Shown in pieces: positions 1-9,004 of a stretch of 64,000 nucleotides of DNA (positions are counted from its first letter, which is position 1; every line of letters begins with the position of its first letter). The position numbers were made by a program, and so were the translations under genes. The notes below the pieces were generated by a model that was not told the DNA's origin, did not search any database, and saw only the letters and a list, made by a program, of their open reading frames with translations. Source of the stretch: Parvibaculum sedimenti (GTDB lineage Bacteria > Pseudomonadota > Alphaproteobacteria > Parvibaculales > Parvibaculaceae). The DNA lies in contig NZ_WESC01000012.1 of the NCBI RefSeq assembly GCF_009184905.1, forward strand, positions 43,646-107,645, given 5' to 3'.

Positions 1-990
1 ATGATCGACCCGTTCGGCCGGACGGTGACCTATCTGCGCGTCTCGGTAACGGATCGTTGCGACTTTCGCTGCACCTATTGCATGTCGGAGCACATGACCT
101 TCCTGCCGAAGAAGGAGCTTCTGACGCTCGAGGAACTCGACCGCGTCTGCTCCGCCTTCATCTCCAAAGGTGTGAGGAAGCTCCGCCTCACCGGGGGCGA
201 ACCCCTTGTCCGCCGGGATGTGATGACGCTCATCCGCTCGCTCGGCCGACATTTCGAAACGGGGGCGCTGGAAGAGCTGACGCTCACCACCAATGGCAGC
301 CAGCTCGCGCGCTTCGCAGAAGACCTCGCAGCCGCAGGCATCCGCCGCATCAACGTCTCGCTCGATACGCTTGACGCAGAGCGCTTTTCCCATATCACGC
401 GCTGGGGCCGCCTGCCTCAGGTGCTCGAAGGAATCGAGGCCGCGACGAAGGCCGGGATCAAGGTCAAGATCAACACCGTCGCATTGAAGGACGACAACGC
501 GACCGAACTCCCCTCGCTCATCGAATGGGCGCATGGACAGGGCCACGACATCACGCTCATCGAAACCATGCCCATGGGCGAGATCGACGAGGACCGCACG
601 GATCAATATCTGCCGCTCTCGCGCGTCCGCGCCGACCTTGAGGAGCGCTGGACGCTTGAAGACCTGCCGGATCGGACCGGCGGCCCCGCCCGGTACGTCC
701 GTATCCGCGAAACGGGCGGCAAGCTCGGCTTCATCACGCCGCTGAGCCATAATTTCTGCGAAAGCTGCAACCGCGTGCGGCTCACCTGCACGGGCACACT
801 GTTCATGTGCCTCGGACAGGAAGATGCCGCCGACCTCCGCGCCTCCGTTCGCGGGAGTGGCGAAGACGATCGCCTCAACGCCGCCATCGACGAGGCCATC
901 GGACGCAAGCCCAAGGGCCACAACTTCATCATCGACCGCGAGCACAACTCACCCGCCGTTCGCCGCCACATGTCGGTAACGGGCGGCTAG
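1..990 (+). CDS. moaA: GTP 3',8-cyclase, molybdenum cofactor biosynthesis protein A
   Basis: Radical SAM enzyme that rearranges GTP to 3',8-cyclo-GTP, first step of molybdopterin synthesis in the cytoplasm. The N-terminal cluster motif CDFRCTYC (CxxxCxxC) binds the SAM-ligating 4Fe-4S cluster, and LTGGEPLVR is the SAM-binding strand. The C-terminal [12 protein letters not shown] segment with a further Cys (FMCLG) holds the second, substrate-binding cluster. The chain ends in the GG pair needed for MoaC cooperation. At 329 aa it has the usual length, but the ATG is the first base of the window, so a start a few codons upstream cannot be excluded. The stop overlaps the stop of the convergent cutA in the palindrome CTAG. 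Confidence 0.96.
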   Translation: MIDPFGRTVTYLRVSVTDRCDFRCTYCMSEHMTFLPKKELLTLEELDRVCSAFISKGVRKLRLTGGEPLVRRDVMTLIRSLGRHFETGALEELTLTTNGSQLARFAEDLAAAGIRRINVSLDTLDAERFSHITRWGRLPQVLEGIEAATKAGIKVKINTVALKDDNATELPSLIEWAHGQGHDITLIETMPMGEIDEDRTDQYLPLSRVRADLEERWTLEDLPDRTGGPARYVRIRETGGKLGFITPLSHNFCESCNRVRLTCTGTLFMCLGQEDAADLRASVRGSGEDDRLNAAIDEAIGRKPKGHNFIIDREHNSPAVRRHMSVTGG

Positions 991-1328
991 TCCTTCACCT
1001 GCCCCTGCGCCCAGGCGAGATAATCCTCGTTCCCGCTTTCGATAGGCAGCAAGAGGAAGGCGGGTACCTCATAAGGATGCAGCTTCCGCGCCGCCGCCAT
1101 TGCCTCTTCGGCCAGCGCCCGGCGCGTCTTGATGAAGGCGACGACCTCGTCGCTCACCTCGATCTCGCCCTTCCATTCGCAAACGGACACCACGCCCGGA
1201 TAGATATTCACGCAGGCCGCCAGCCCGTCCCGAACAAGCGCCCGCGCCATGGTTTCCGCCGCCGACCGATCCGGCAAGGGCGTGTAGATAAAGACGAATT
1301 CGGTCCCTATTTGCGCCGCGCCGCTCAT
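987..1328 (-). CDS. cutA: CutA-type divalent cation tolerance protein
   Basis: Small CutA1 family protein (113 aa), a trimeric ferredoxin-like protein linked to copper and divalent cation tolerance; its biochemical role is still unclear. Family hallmarks visible are [16 protein letters not shown] near residues 31-46, the W-K-G-E-I-E strand, and the C-terminal [13 protein letters not shown] segment. The open frame continues about 67 codons upstream, but the start at 1328 gives the normal family length and begins just before the conserved first strand, so I used it. It converges on moaA with a 4-bp overlap and faces away from NAD kinase. Confidence 0.9.
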   Translation of the reverse strand: MSGAAQIGTEFVFIYTPLPDRSAAETMARALVRDGLAACVNIYPGVVSVCEWKGEIEVSDEVVAFIKTRRALAEEAMAAARKLHPYEVPAFLLLPIESGNEDYLAWAQGQVKD

Positions 1329-1389
1329 GTGCTTATCTCCTGCCCTCGCGTGGAGATATAGTGCCTGTGCGCCCGATGGAATGGAACTG

Positions 1390-2157
1390 ATGAAGTTCGA
1401 CAAGATCGCCTTCGTGGCAACCGATGTGCCCGAGGCCCAGGAAGCCCTGAAGACGCTGACCGACCGGTACGGCAATGCCGCACCGGCGGAGGCGGATGTG
1501 TTCGTCGCGCTTGGCGGCGACGGCCTCATGCTCCAGACGCTTCACAAGCATATGCATCGCGGTATCCCTATCTACGGAATGAACCGCGGCTCTGTCGGCT
1601 TCCTGATGAACGAATACAAGCCCGACCATCTGCGCGAGCGGCTTGAAGCTGCCGAGATTGCCCGCCTCCATCCCCTGCGCGCCCACGCAACGCTCGCCAA
1701 TGGTTCGGAGCATCAGGCGCTCGCGATCAACGAGGTCTCGCTCCTGCGCGAAACGGCGCAGGCGGCGAAGATCAGGATTTCCATCGACGGCAAGGTCCGC
1801 ATGGCCGAACTGAGTTGCGACGGTGTGCTCGTCGCAACCCCGGCCGGATCGACCGCCTATAACCTCTCGGCTCAGGGGCCGATCATTCCGATCGACGCGG
1901 CGCTTCTCGCGCTCACGCCGATCAGCGCTTTCCGCCCCCGCCGCTGGCGCGGCGCGTTGCTCTCGCATCGCGCGAAGGTGCGCTTCGAAATTCTCGAAGC
2001 CGACAAGCGCCCCGTCAGCGCGGTTGCCGACCACCGCGAATTCCGCGACGTGGTCGACGTTCGCGTCGAGGAAGATCCGTCCATCGACCTGCTGATGATG
2101 TTCGACGAAGGTCACAGCCTCGACGAACGCATCCTGACGGAACAGTTCCTGTTCTAG
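1390..2157 (+). CDS. nadK: NAD kinase
   Basis: Phosphorylates NAD to NADP using ATP. The family motifs are present: [11 protein letters not shown] (GGDG phosphate-binding motif), [25 protein letters not shown] (usual TPTGSTAY with Thr to Ala) and [11 protein letters not shown]. Length about 255 aa is normal for the short bacterial form. I chose the ATG at 1390, with GGAAC five bases upstream; an in-frame ATG at 1381 is almost as good. The last 14 codons occur again, diverged, at 2925-2966 downstream of the next gene, which suggests past recombination at this 3' end. Confidence 0.93.
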   Translation: MKFDKIAFVATDVPEAQEALKTLTDRYGNAAPAEADVFVALGGDGLMLQTLHKHMHRGIPIYGMNRGSVGFLMNEYKPDHLRERLEAAEIARLHPLRAHATLANGSEHQALAINEVSLLRETAQAAKIRISIDGKVRMAELSCDGVLVATPAGSTAYNLSAQGPIIPIDAALLALTPISAFRPRRWRGALLSHRAKVRFEILEADKRPVSAVADHREFRDVVDVRVEEDPSIDLLMMFDEGHSLDERILTEQFLF

Positions 2158-2272
2158 GCGCGCCTCCGAACCGGTCGCCGCGCATCGTCATGGCGGCCAT
2201 CATTCTTTCCCCCTCGCCGTCCGGGCCGGACCGGGACATACTTCGGTGCTGTCACGCAGGGGAGCGACATTC

Positions 2273-2917
2273 ATGAAAATTCGTCTATGGCGCACTCTTG
2301 ACGCCTTTGCCGCGGTCGTTGCCGCCACGCTCTTCATCGGCGCGCCGGTTGCCGCCGCTGAGATCAACGCCGAAGTCATGCAGAAATGGGCGACGGTGAC
2401 GGTCGTGCATTATGCTGTGACCGGCGACTATTCCGCCGACACGCTGATCGTCAATGCCGGGACAAACGGCTATGCGCCCGTCAAGGACCGGGTCGAGATG
2501 AGCTTTGACTGGGACCAGACCGAAGCCAAACTCGTCGGCGAGCCCACCATCAAAAATCTCCCCACCGAGATCGGCGCCCTGCGGAATGGCGCGTCCGGAT
2601 GCCGGGCGCCCGTGCTCAACGGCAAATACGAGCACTTCACGTTGCTGTCGTTGAAAGAAGGGCTCGGCGGCCAGCTCGCCATGTCGGTGCGGAGCGATTA
2701 CCCCGCCGCCGCCATGCCCGTGGCCTGCACAGGCGGGTCGGAGTCCGTGCCGGCCAGATCGACGACGGAGAGCGCGGACCTCCCCGTTCCAGGAACGATG
2801 ATCCTCGCCATGCCGGTGGAGCCCGGCGGCCAATTGACGGTCTCGTCCGACGGCAAGTCGATGATCTTCGTCAACAAGGGCTGGACCTGGACCTACACAC
2901 CGACGCCGGTGCGATAG
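2273..2917 (+). CDS. Secreted protein of unknown function
   Basis: Uncharacterised 214-aa protein. An N-terminal signal peptide is clear (basic MKIRLWR, hydrophobic stretch, cleavage near APVAAAEI), so export to the periplasm is expected. The rest is soluble and rich in beta-prone segments, with two cysteines (SGCRAP and VACTGG) that could form a disulfide. No catalytic motif was recognised. The start at 2273 has AGGGGAG eight bases upstream; an upstream in-frame start at 2246 is unlikely. It lies between NAD kinase and a second partial copy of the NAD kinase 3' end, so it may have entered this spot by recombination. Confidence 0.75.
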   Translation: MKIRLWRTLDAFAAVVAATLFIGAPVAAAEINAEVMQKWATVTVVHYAVTGDYSADTLIVNAGTNGYAPVKDRVEMSFDWDQTEAKLVGEPTIKNLPTEIGALRNGASGCRAPVLNGKYEHFTLLSLKEGLGGQLAMSVRSDYPAAAMPVACTGGSESVPARSTTESADLPVPGTMILAMPVEPGGQLTVSSDGKSMIFVNKGWTWTYTPTPVR

Positions 2918-2924
2918 GCGCCCA

Positions 2925-2966
2925 AGCCTCGACGAGCGCATCCTGACAGAACAGTTTCGGTTCTGA
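2925..2966 (+). pseudogene. Duplicated 3' end of nadK (14 codons)
   Basis: Reads [13 protein letters not shown] and stop, against [13 protein letters not shown] and stop at the true end of NAD kinase (2116-2157). Four sense codons differ: GAA/GAG, ACG/ACA and TTC/TTT are silent, and CTG/CGG changes one residue; the stops are TAG and TGA. Mostly silent divergence indicates that this copy evolved as coding sequence, perhaps in a relative, before arriving here. It has no start and is a remnant. Confidence 0.7.
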
Positions 2967-2972
2967 AGCCGC

Positions 2973-3773
2973 TTACACCTTCACGCGCGACAGCGGCTCT
3001 TCGTTGACGTCGTATCCCGCCTCGATGGGAATGCGCAGCACCGGCTCGCCGGCCTCGTTCTTCGTCACCTGCGGCTCGACGGTGACGATGCGCGCGGCCC
3101 GCGCCGTTTCGATGGCGTGGGCGGCGTTTTCGTGACGTCCAAGCTTCTGCACGTTGACGCGCGTCGGGAAGATGATGGTGCGCTTGCCTTCTTCCGCCTC
3201 GCGCACGGCGTCGAGCGGCTTGATCCAGACGGAGTCGACCGACTCCGATCCATCATGCACAGCAAGATGATCTTCCGGCGCCAGGGCCAGATAGAAACGC
3301 GTGTCGAAGCGCTTGGGCATCATGTTCGGCGTGATCCAGTGCGCGTAAGGCGTCAGCAGATCGGCGGCAAGGCGCAAGCCCTCTTCCGCCAGCATGTCGC
3401 CAATGCCGATCTCGCCCTTGTTCAGTGCATCGCGCCGATGCTCGAGTTCCGTCAGACGCGCCGCGTTGACGAGCGCGCCCGTCTTCTCATCGCGGGCAAG
3501 CAGGACGCCGCATTCCTCATAGGCTTCGCGGATCGCCGCGACGCGCATCGCGAATTCCCAATCGTCGAGATCCTCCGCGCCGTCGACGAGGCCGCGCACA
3601 TTTTCATGCCGGTCGCGCGGGTCGACCTTGCCGCCCGGAAAGACGAGCGCGCCCGATGCGAAGTCGATCTGGTGATGACGCACCACCATGAAGACTTCGA
3701 GTCCCTCCGCGCTGTCGCGCAGAAGGAGAATGGTGGCCGCCGGAATCAGCTTGTCGCTTGCGGGGCTGGACAT
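2973..3773 (-). CDS. Nudix hydrolase, NUDT19-like architecture
   Basis: Predicted Mg-dependent pyrophosphohydrolase of 266 aa. The fold starts with AATILLLRD and VFMVVRHH; FPGGKVDPRD is followed by a long acidic insertion before the second half of the Nudix box, REAYEECGVL. Such a split box is typical of the NUDT19/RP2 group, several of which hydrolyse CoA or acyl-CoA; applying that substrate here is inference from the family and from the many CoA enzymes nearby. The C-terminal part (TPYAHWITPNMMPKRFDTRF) also matches that subgroup. Its 3' end faces the secreted-protein gene. Confidence 0.88.
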   Translation of the reverse strand: MSSPASDKLIPAATILLLRDSAEGLEVFMVVRHHQIDFASGALVFPGGKVDPRDRHENVRGLVDGAEDLDDWEFAMRVAAIREAYEECGVLLARDEKTGALVNAARLTELEHRRDALNKGEIGIGDMLAEEGLRLAADLLTPYAHWITPNMMPKRFDTRFYLALAPEDHLAVHDGSESVDSVWIKPLDAVREAEEGKRTIIFPTRVNVQKLGRHENAAHAIETARAARIVTVEPQVTKNEAGEPVLRIPIEAGYDVNEEPLSRVKV

Positions 3774-3948
3774 GGACTTACTCCCTGTTTCATTTCCTGA
3801 CGCTTTTCTGGCTGAGCGTCTTTTTCTTAATCTATTGGCAAGGCTGTTCGCCGCGCCACCGGATTGTTAAGCCGGTCTAAACCAGCCGAGGGGCAAATTT
3901 CAAACAGGCGACCTGCGCCTGCCCCGCGACCAAAGAATTTGGCTCAAG

Positions 3949-5094
3949 ATGTACAGCAGTTCCTTTCGGCTGACCAACCGCGACATCGACCTCGCCTTCG
4001 AGGCGCGGCATCTGCACCTCGTCTTCCAGCCGAAGATCGAGCTGGCGACGGGGCGCGTACTCGGCGCGGAAGCCTATGTACGCTGGCTCCATCCCGATTA
4101 CGGGTTGATGCCGCCAGGCCTCTTCCTGTCCTTCTTCGACCGCCACGGACGTAGCGGCGAGCTGACCCGTTTCGTCGCAGCGGCCGCTTCCGAGTCGATG
4201 GAGGCCTGGCGCCTCAGGGGCCAGAACTGGCCGGTCTCGCTCAATATTTCCGGCAGCGAGCTCACCGATCCATCCCTTCCCGGGGCACTGGACGGGATCG
4301 TCGGCGAGCACGGGCTCGACCCTGCGCATTTCACGATCGAAGTGCCGGAAGCCGTCTTCGCCCGCCACGGGCAGGATGCCGTTACGACAATTGCCGAAAT
4401 GCGGCGCCTCGGCTTCCGCACGGCGCTGGACGGCGGCGGCGCGGTCATCGTGCCGCAGGAATTCCTGACCCCCGACCATTTCAGCGAGATCAAGATCTCG
4501 GGCGGCGCCATCATCCAGTTTGCGCGGCGGCTCAAGCAATCCGGCCACGGCTTTATCGGCAAGCGCGTCGCCCTCGCGGTCTCTCAAGGTCTCGATGCGA
4601 CCGCCGTCGGCGTCGAGGACGAGACGACCCTGTCCGCGCTCGCGGCCCTCGGCTTCACCGCCGCGCAGGGTTCGCATATCTGCCCACCCCGCGAAGCAAA
4701 GGACCTCATCGGCTGGACCTTCGCACAGGACATCAGGCGCGATTTTCAGGAGGCTGCGCGCGAGGAGGAACTCGGCGAATTGCTGCTGAGCGAAGCGCTC
4801 GATGAGGAAGAGGAAGCGATCGCCCGCGTCGACCTCCCCGTCGTCGAAATGATCATCGACTACGAAGCACTGGATTTCTCCATTCCGGGCACAGATGATA
4901 TTCCGGTTCCGATCGCCGAAATCGATGTCGTTTGCATCTTCCCCGACCGCAAGCTCGTCGCCCTGCTGCGCCGCCCGCCGCAACATGGCCGCAGGCTCTC
5001 CGGTGTCGATCAGCCGATCCGCATGCGCGTCAAGCGGCCTAAACCGAAGCAGAAAAAGAAGAAGAACTTTTTCCTGCGCGCGCTGGGGATGTAA
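3949..5094 (+). CDS. EAL-domain protein, probably catalytically inactive
   Basis: 381-aa cytoplasmic protein whose first 250 residues follow the cyclic-di-GMP phosphodiesterase (EAL) fold: FQPKIELATGRVLGAEAYVRW, SLNIS, IEVPE, IKIS and GVEDE with AAQGSHI. The signature EAL is EAY (Glu41), and the metal-binding DDFGTGYSS segment is replaced by LDGGGAVIV around residue 161, losing the second Asp. Asn99, Glu131, Lys182, Glu223 and Gln240 remain. This pattern predicts a non-catalytic EAL that may still bind cyclic-di-GMP or a partner. A 130-residue tail is acidic (EDE-rich) and then ends in a Lys/Arg patch (KRPKPKQKKKK). No recognisable strong ribosome binding site precedes the ATG. Confidence 0.85.
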   Translation: MYSSSFRLTNRDIDLAFEARHLHLVFQPKIELATGRVLGAEAYVRWLHPDYGLMPPGLFLSFFDRHGRSGELTRFVAAAASESMEAWRLRGQNWPVSLNISGSELTDPSLPGALDGIVGEHGLDPAHFTIEVPEAVFARHGQDAVTTIAEMRRLGFRTALDGGGAVIVPQEFLTPDHFSEIKISGGAIIQFARRLKQSGHGFIGKRVALAVSQGLDATAVGVEDETTLSALAALGFTAAQGSHICPPREAKDLIGWTFAQDIRRDFQEAAREEELGELLLSEALDEEEEAIARVDLPVVEMIIDYEALDFSIPGTDDIPVPIAEIDVVCIFPDRKLVALLRRPPQHGRRLSGVDQPIRMRVKRPKPKQKKKKNFFLRALGM

Positions 5095-5105
5095 GCGCCT
5101 TTTAT

Positions 5106-5190
5106 TGTCACCCCGGGCTTGTCCCGGGGTCCAGGGGCGTCGAATGCAGCGCCGGCAACTCCTGGAGCCCGGCACGAGGCCAGGATGACA
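5106..5190. repeat. Palindromic intergenic repeat element
   Basis: An 85-bp element made of two 30-bp imperfect inverted arms (5106-5135 and 5161-5190) around a short spacer. The arms begin TGTCACCCCGGGCTTGTCCC and end in GGATGACA, the usual look of dispersed palindromic repeats in alphaproteobacteria. It sits between the convergent EAL and thiolase genes and could fold as RNA in either direction, possibly ending both transcripts. A second element of the same style is at 30143-30238. Confidence 0.7.
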
Positions 5191-5210
5191 GTCCGTTTTC
5201 GGGCGAAGCC

Positions 5211-6425
5211 CTACACCCGCTCAATCACCATCGCGATGCCCTGCCCGACACCGATGCACATGGTGCAGAGGGCGTAACGCGCGCCGCGTTCATGCAGCTC
5301 CTGCACCGCCGTCGTGACGAGGCGCGCGCCGCTCATGCCGAGCGGATGGCCCAGCGCAATGGCGCCACCATTGGGATTCACGTGTTCTGCGTCGTCCGGC
5401 AGGCCGAGATCGCGCATGACGGCAAGGCCCTGCGCGGCGAAGGCCTCCTTCAACTCGATGACTTCGATGTCGCCGATATTGAGACCGGTCTTTTCCAGCA
5501 CCTTGCGGGTCGCGGGGGCAGGCCCGATGCCCATGATGCGTGGCGGCACGCCCGCCGTCGCCATGCCGAGAATGCGCGCGCGCGGCGTCAGGCCATGCGC
5601 TTCTACGGCTTCGGCAGACGCGATGATCATGGCGCAGGCACCGTCATTGACACCGGACGCATTGCCCGCCGTCACCGACCCGCCCTGACGGAACGGCGTC
5701 GACAGTTTTGCCAATGCTTCGAGCGTTGTGTCGGGACGCGGATGCTCGTCCTGCGAGACGACCGTCTCGCCCTTGCGGCCTGAAATGGTGACCGGCACGA
5801 TTTCCCTGGCGAAGCGGCCCGATGCCATGGCGCGTCCCGCGCGCTGCTGGCTCCGCACCGAGAACGCGTCCTGATCCTCGCGCGAGATCTGGAATTCCTC
5901 CGCGACATTCTCCGCCGTCTCGGGCATCGAATGCGTCCCGTACTGCCGGTTCATCAGCGGGTTGACGAAGCGCCAGCCGATGGTCGTGTCATAGATCTGC
6001 GCGTCGCGCGAATAAGCGCTCGTCGCCTTGCCCATGACGAAGGGCGCGCGCGACATGCTCTCCACGCCGCCAGCGATCATGAGATCGGTTTCGCCGGATT
6101 TGATGGCGCGGGCCGCCGTGCCCACGGCATCCATGCCCGAGCCGCAGAGGCGATTGATGGTCGAGCCCGGCACAGTATCGGGCAGGCCCGCCAGCAGCGA
6201 CGACATGCGCGCGACGTTGCGGTTGTCCTCGCCCGCCTGATTGGCGCAGCCGAAGATCACATCGTCGATGCGGCTCCAGTTGATCGAGGGATTGCGCTCA
6301 ATCAGCGCCATGAGCGGCACGGCGCCGAGGTCATCCGCGCGCACAGAGGCAAGCGCCCCGGCATAACGGCCGATCGGCGTTCTCACCGCGTCGCAGATAA
6401 AGGCTTCTCGTGTGGCATGCATCAT
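5211..6425 (-). CDS. Acetyl-CoA acyltransferase, 3-oxoadipyl-CoA thiolase type
   Basis: 404-aa thiolase that cleaves a 3-oxoacyl-CoA to acetyl-CoA and a shortened acyl-CoA. The motifs FICDAVRTPIGRYAGAL, GCANQAGEDNRNVARM, INRLCGSGMDAVG (nucleophilic Cys), GHPLGMSGARL (His) and CTMCIGVGQG (second Cys) follow the PcaF/PaaJ subgroup closely, so beta-ketoadipyl-CoA is the likeliest substrate. No other pca or paa genes lie here, so the exact pathway is open. Oddity: the conserved NEAF motif reads KEAF (VIELKEAFAAQG), replacing the Asn that positions the active-site water in classical thiolases. Two ATGs in tandem open the gene; the first is used. Confidence 0.9.
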   Translation of the reverse strand: MMHATREAFICDAVRTPIGRYAGALASVRADDLGAVPLMALIERNPSINWSRIDDVIFGCANQAGEDNRNVARMSSLLAGLPDTVPGSTINRLCGSGMDAVGTAARAIKSGETDLMIAGGVESMSRAPFVMGKATSAYSRDAQIYDTTIGWRFVNPLMNRQYGTHSMPETAENVAEEFQISREDQDAFSVRSQQRAGRAMASGRFAREIVPVTISGRKGETVVSQDEHPRPDTTLEALAKLSTPFRQGGSVTAGNASGVNDGACAMIIASAEAVEAHGLTPRARILGMATAGVPPRIMGIGPAPATRKVLEKTGLNIGDIEVIELKEAFAAQGLAVMRDLGLPDDAEHVNPNGGAIALGHPLGMSGARLVTTAVQELHERGARYALCTMCIGVGQGIAMVIERV

Positions 6426-6500
6426 GGCTCTGGCCCTTTCTCATGGGAAGGGCCGCAACCTACCAGCTTCCATTTGCGGGTGCGAAGGGGTTTTTGCCCC

Positions 6501-7631
6501 TCAGGCGGCAAACCCCTTGCCCCAGGAAACAGGGCTTAGCCGCCGTGTCAGGCGGTCTATCAGGAAATCGACATCGCCTGCCTCGATCTCGGGAAAACGC
6601 TCGCCGATGCGCGTCCGCATGCTATGGCGAAGATAGGGCCTGTCCGACAGATAGCCGTCGGCCTGAAGCTCATGGACGACATCGAGCGCGGCGCGGAAGG
6701 CGGGATAGAAGATTTCTGGCAGAGCCGCCCGCGCATAGACCGCGCGAAAGCCCAGCGGGCCGACATCATGGATGAGCCGTGTCGCGCGCTCCTCCGGCAC
6801 ATTGGTGAGCAGAGCAAAACCCGTCTCCACAAAGCCGGACTCGCCAGCGCAGAGCGCGCGCAGCAGCAGCGAGGCAGTGAGACGCTTCCTTTCCGCGATC
6901 TGCAGCACGACGCGACCGATCTCGTCGGGATGGATCGCCTGAATCCTTTCGACAAGCACGCGCTCGCGCGCCTGCTCCTCGAATATGGCCGCCATGTCCG
7001 GGGCGATGTCATGGCGTTCGATCAGGTGCTGACGCAATTGGTCCGACACGATGGTGAGAAGGCGCTCGACGAGACAGATCGGCAGGTCGGTCCGCCGCGC
7101 CATGGGGTCCATGATCTCATCGTCGTCCGAATAGCGATCGACGATCGCATTGAGCGCCTCGGACCGAATGATCGCGCCTTCATTGCCTATGAGCGCAGCG
7201 ACGGCGGCGCGGTCCCCCGCCCGGGCAATCGCATCGGAAACGGCCGGCGCGACATCCTTTCTTCCCGCAATGGCACGCCGCTTCGCCGCGCTGCCGGTGA
7301 GGACGAGGTGCACCATGTCTTCTTCGGTGAGTACGGTCGAGCTTTCAAGGATAGGAAGCGCCACCTCGTCTATGTCGCCCGCCAACGCAAGGATGACGTC
7401 ACGCGGCGCAGCGGGCAGATCGCAGAGGCATTGCGCCAGCGCGCTACGCACTTGCGCCGCGATGTCATGGACGAGATAGCCGAGAATTTCCTGCGCCAGC
7501 TCCCGCTCGCGCGGCGTCAGCACGACATTGCTGAATTGCGACGCGACCTTGCGGGCGATCAGCGCGCGCGCATCTTCCATCGGCTCGGAGAGCAGACGCT
7601 CCACATCGGCGAATGTCAGCCTGTCCTGCAT
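6501..7631 (-). CDS. DUF2336 domain-containing protein
   Basis: 376-aa soluble helical protein of the alphaproteobacterial DUF2336 family, function unknown. The sequence is a run of paired helices resembling HEAT-like repeats (LTPRERELAQEILGYLV, VRSALAQCL, ALPILESS, MVHLVLTG). The C-terminal segment contains a further conserved helical block (RATRLIHDVGPLGFRAVYAR). I chose the ATG at 7631; a GTG at 7652 would add seven residues. It lies 75 bp upstream of the thiolase on the same strand and could share its transcript, but no functional link is known. Confidence 0.82.
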   Translation of the reverse strand: MQDRLTFADVERLLSEPMEDARALIARKVASQFSNVVLTPRERELAQEILGYLVHDIAAQVRSALAQCLCDLPAAPRDVILALAGDIDEVALPILESSTVLTEEDMVHLVLTGSAAKRRAIAGRKDVAPAVSDAIARAGDRAAVAALIGNEGAIIRSEALNAIVDRYSDDDEIMDPMARRTDLPICLVERLLTIVSDQLRQHLIERHDIAPDMAAIFEEQARERVLVERIQAIHPDEIGRVVLQIAERKRLTASLLLRALCAGESGFVETGFALLTNVPEERATRLIHDVGPLGFRAVYARAALPEIFYPAFRAALDVVHELQADGYLSDRPYLRHSMRTRIGERFPEIEAGDVDFLIDRLTRRLSPVSWGKGFAA

Positions 7632-7804
7632 CGTCCAGCCCCGGGGCACCACAACGAAACGGCGTTACGCACTCTTTGCAGACACTAGTGCAAAGCCTTT
7701 AACGAAGCCTTCAGGTCACACCGCGAAATCCGGCCGACTTTGACAGGCTGGCCGTTTCATGGATGATCCGCAGCAACAAGAAATTCAAAACAGGGAGAGC
7801 GGAC

Positions 7805-9004
7805 ATGCTCGAAGGTATCAAGGTCATCGAGATGGCGACCTACATCGCCGCGCCGGGCGCGGGCGGCATCCTTGCCGACTGGGGCGCGGAGGTCATCAAG
7901 GTCGAGCCGCTGGCGGGCTGTCCCATGCGCTACACCATGGCGAATGTCGGCGCCGACCATCTCAAGGGCAGCCCGATCTTCGATCTCGACAATCGCGGCA
8001 AGAAGGGCGTCGCCATCAACACAGCGACGCCCGAAGGCGTGGAGGCGGTGAAGCGGTTGGTTAAGGATGCGGACGTCTTCCTCACCAATGTCCGCCCCGG
8101 CGGCCTCGAACGCTCTGGCCTCGACTATGCCTCGCTCGCGGCCATCAATCCGCGCCTCGTCTATGCGAGCGTCACCGGCTATGGCCTCGAAGGCGCGGAG
8201 CGCGACCGCCCCGGCTTCGACATCGCCGCCTTCTGGGCGCGATCGGGACTCGGCTATCTCGAAACCGTCAAGGGGACCGAGCCGACGACGCTCCGCACGG
8301 GCATCGGCGATCACACGACCAGCATGGCAACGGTGGGCGGTATTCTGGCGGCGCTGGTCGAGCGCCAGCGCACGGGCAAGGGCCGTCTCGTCGAATCCTC
8401 GCTCATCCGCGCGGGGATCTACGCGGCGGGCTCCGACATGGCCGTGCAGCTCAAATTCGGCAAGCTCGGCTCCACCAAGTCGCGCCATGAGGCCGTGCAG
8501 CCCATCAGCAATTTCTTCAAGACGAAAAGCGGCGAATGGTTCGTCATCGTGCCGCGTCAGGGCTCGGTCGACTGGACGGCTGTCTGCAAGATCATCGGCC
8601 AGCCTGAACTCGAAACCGATCCGCGCTTTGCGAACCCCAAGGGCCGCCGTGCCAACGCCGCCGAACTGGTCGACATTCTCGATGCGGCTTTTGCCGAGCA
8701 TGATCTCGACCATTGGCGGCAGAAGCTCGACGAGCATGACGTGATCTGGTCGCCGCTGATGCATCCCAAGGATGTCGTGCAGGACCCGCAGGCGATTGCT
8801 GCCGGAGCCTTTGTCGACGTGCCTGAAGAGGATGGCTCGGGAACCTTCAAGGCACCGGCGAGCCCCGTGCGCTTCCCCGGCGCGGATGACGGGCCGAAGG
8901 GCCCAGCCCCTGCCCTCGGCCAGCACACCCTCGATGTGCTGCGCGCGGCAGGCTACGGCGAAGCCGACCTCGCGAGGCTCAGGGACGCCAAGACCATCGG
9001 CTGA
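7805..9004 (+). CDS. Family III (CaiB/BaiF) CoA transferase
   Basis: 399-aa CoA transferase that moves CoA between carboxylic acids through an aspartyl-CoA intermediate. It opens with MLEGIKVIEMATYIAAPGAG and ADWGAEVIKVEPL, the family's CoA-binding strand, followed by NRGKKGVAIN and LTNVRPGGLERSGLDY. The nucleophilic Asp is in GIGDHTTSMATVGGILAAL. The start at 7805 follows CAGGGAGAGC; an upstream ATG at 7763 is out of range of any such site. The substrate pair cannot be read from sequence; the surrounding thiolase and crotonases suggest a catabolic acyl-CoA pathway. The stop touches the stop of the convergent transglycosylase. Confidence 0.92.
   Translation: MLEGIKVIEMATYIAAPGAGGILADWGAEVIKVEPLAGCPMRYTMANVGADHLKGSPIFDLDNRGKKGVAINTATPEGVEAVKRLVKDADVFLTNVRPGGLERSGLDYASLAAINPRLVYASVTGYGLEGAERDRPGFDIAAFWARSGLGYLETVKGTEPTTLRTGIGDHTTSMATVGGILAALVERQRTGKGRLVESSLIRAGIYAAGSDMAVQLKFGKLGSTKSRHEAVQPISNFFKTKSGEWFVIVPRQGSVDWTAVCKIIGQPELETDPRFANPKGRRANAAELVDILDAAFAEHDLDHWRQKLDEHDVIWSPLMHPKDVVQDPQAIAAGAFVDVPEEDGSGTFKAPASPVRFPGADDGPKGPAPALGQHTLDVLRAAGYGEADLARLRDAKTIG

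Noticed and set aside
3877..5175. 432-codon minus-strand frame opposite the EAL gene
   Set aside because: No motif and no ribosome site; the EAL frame is supported by domain sequence.
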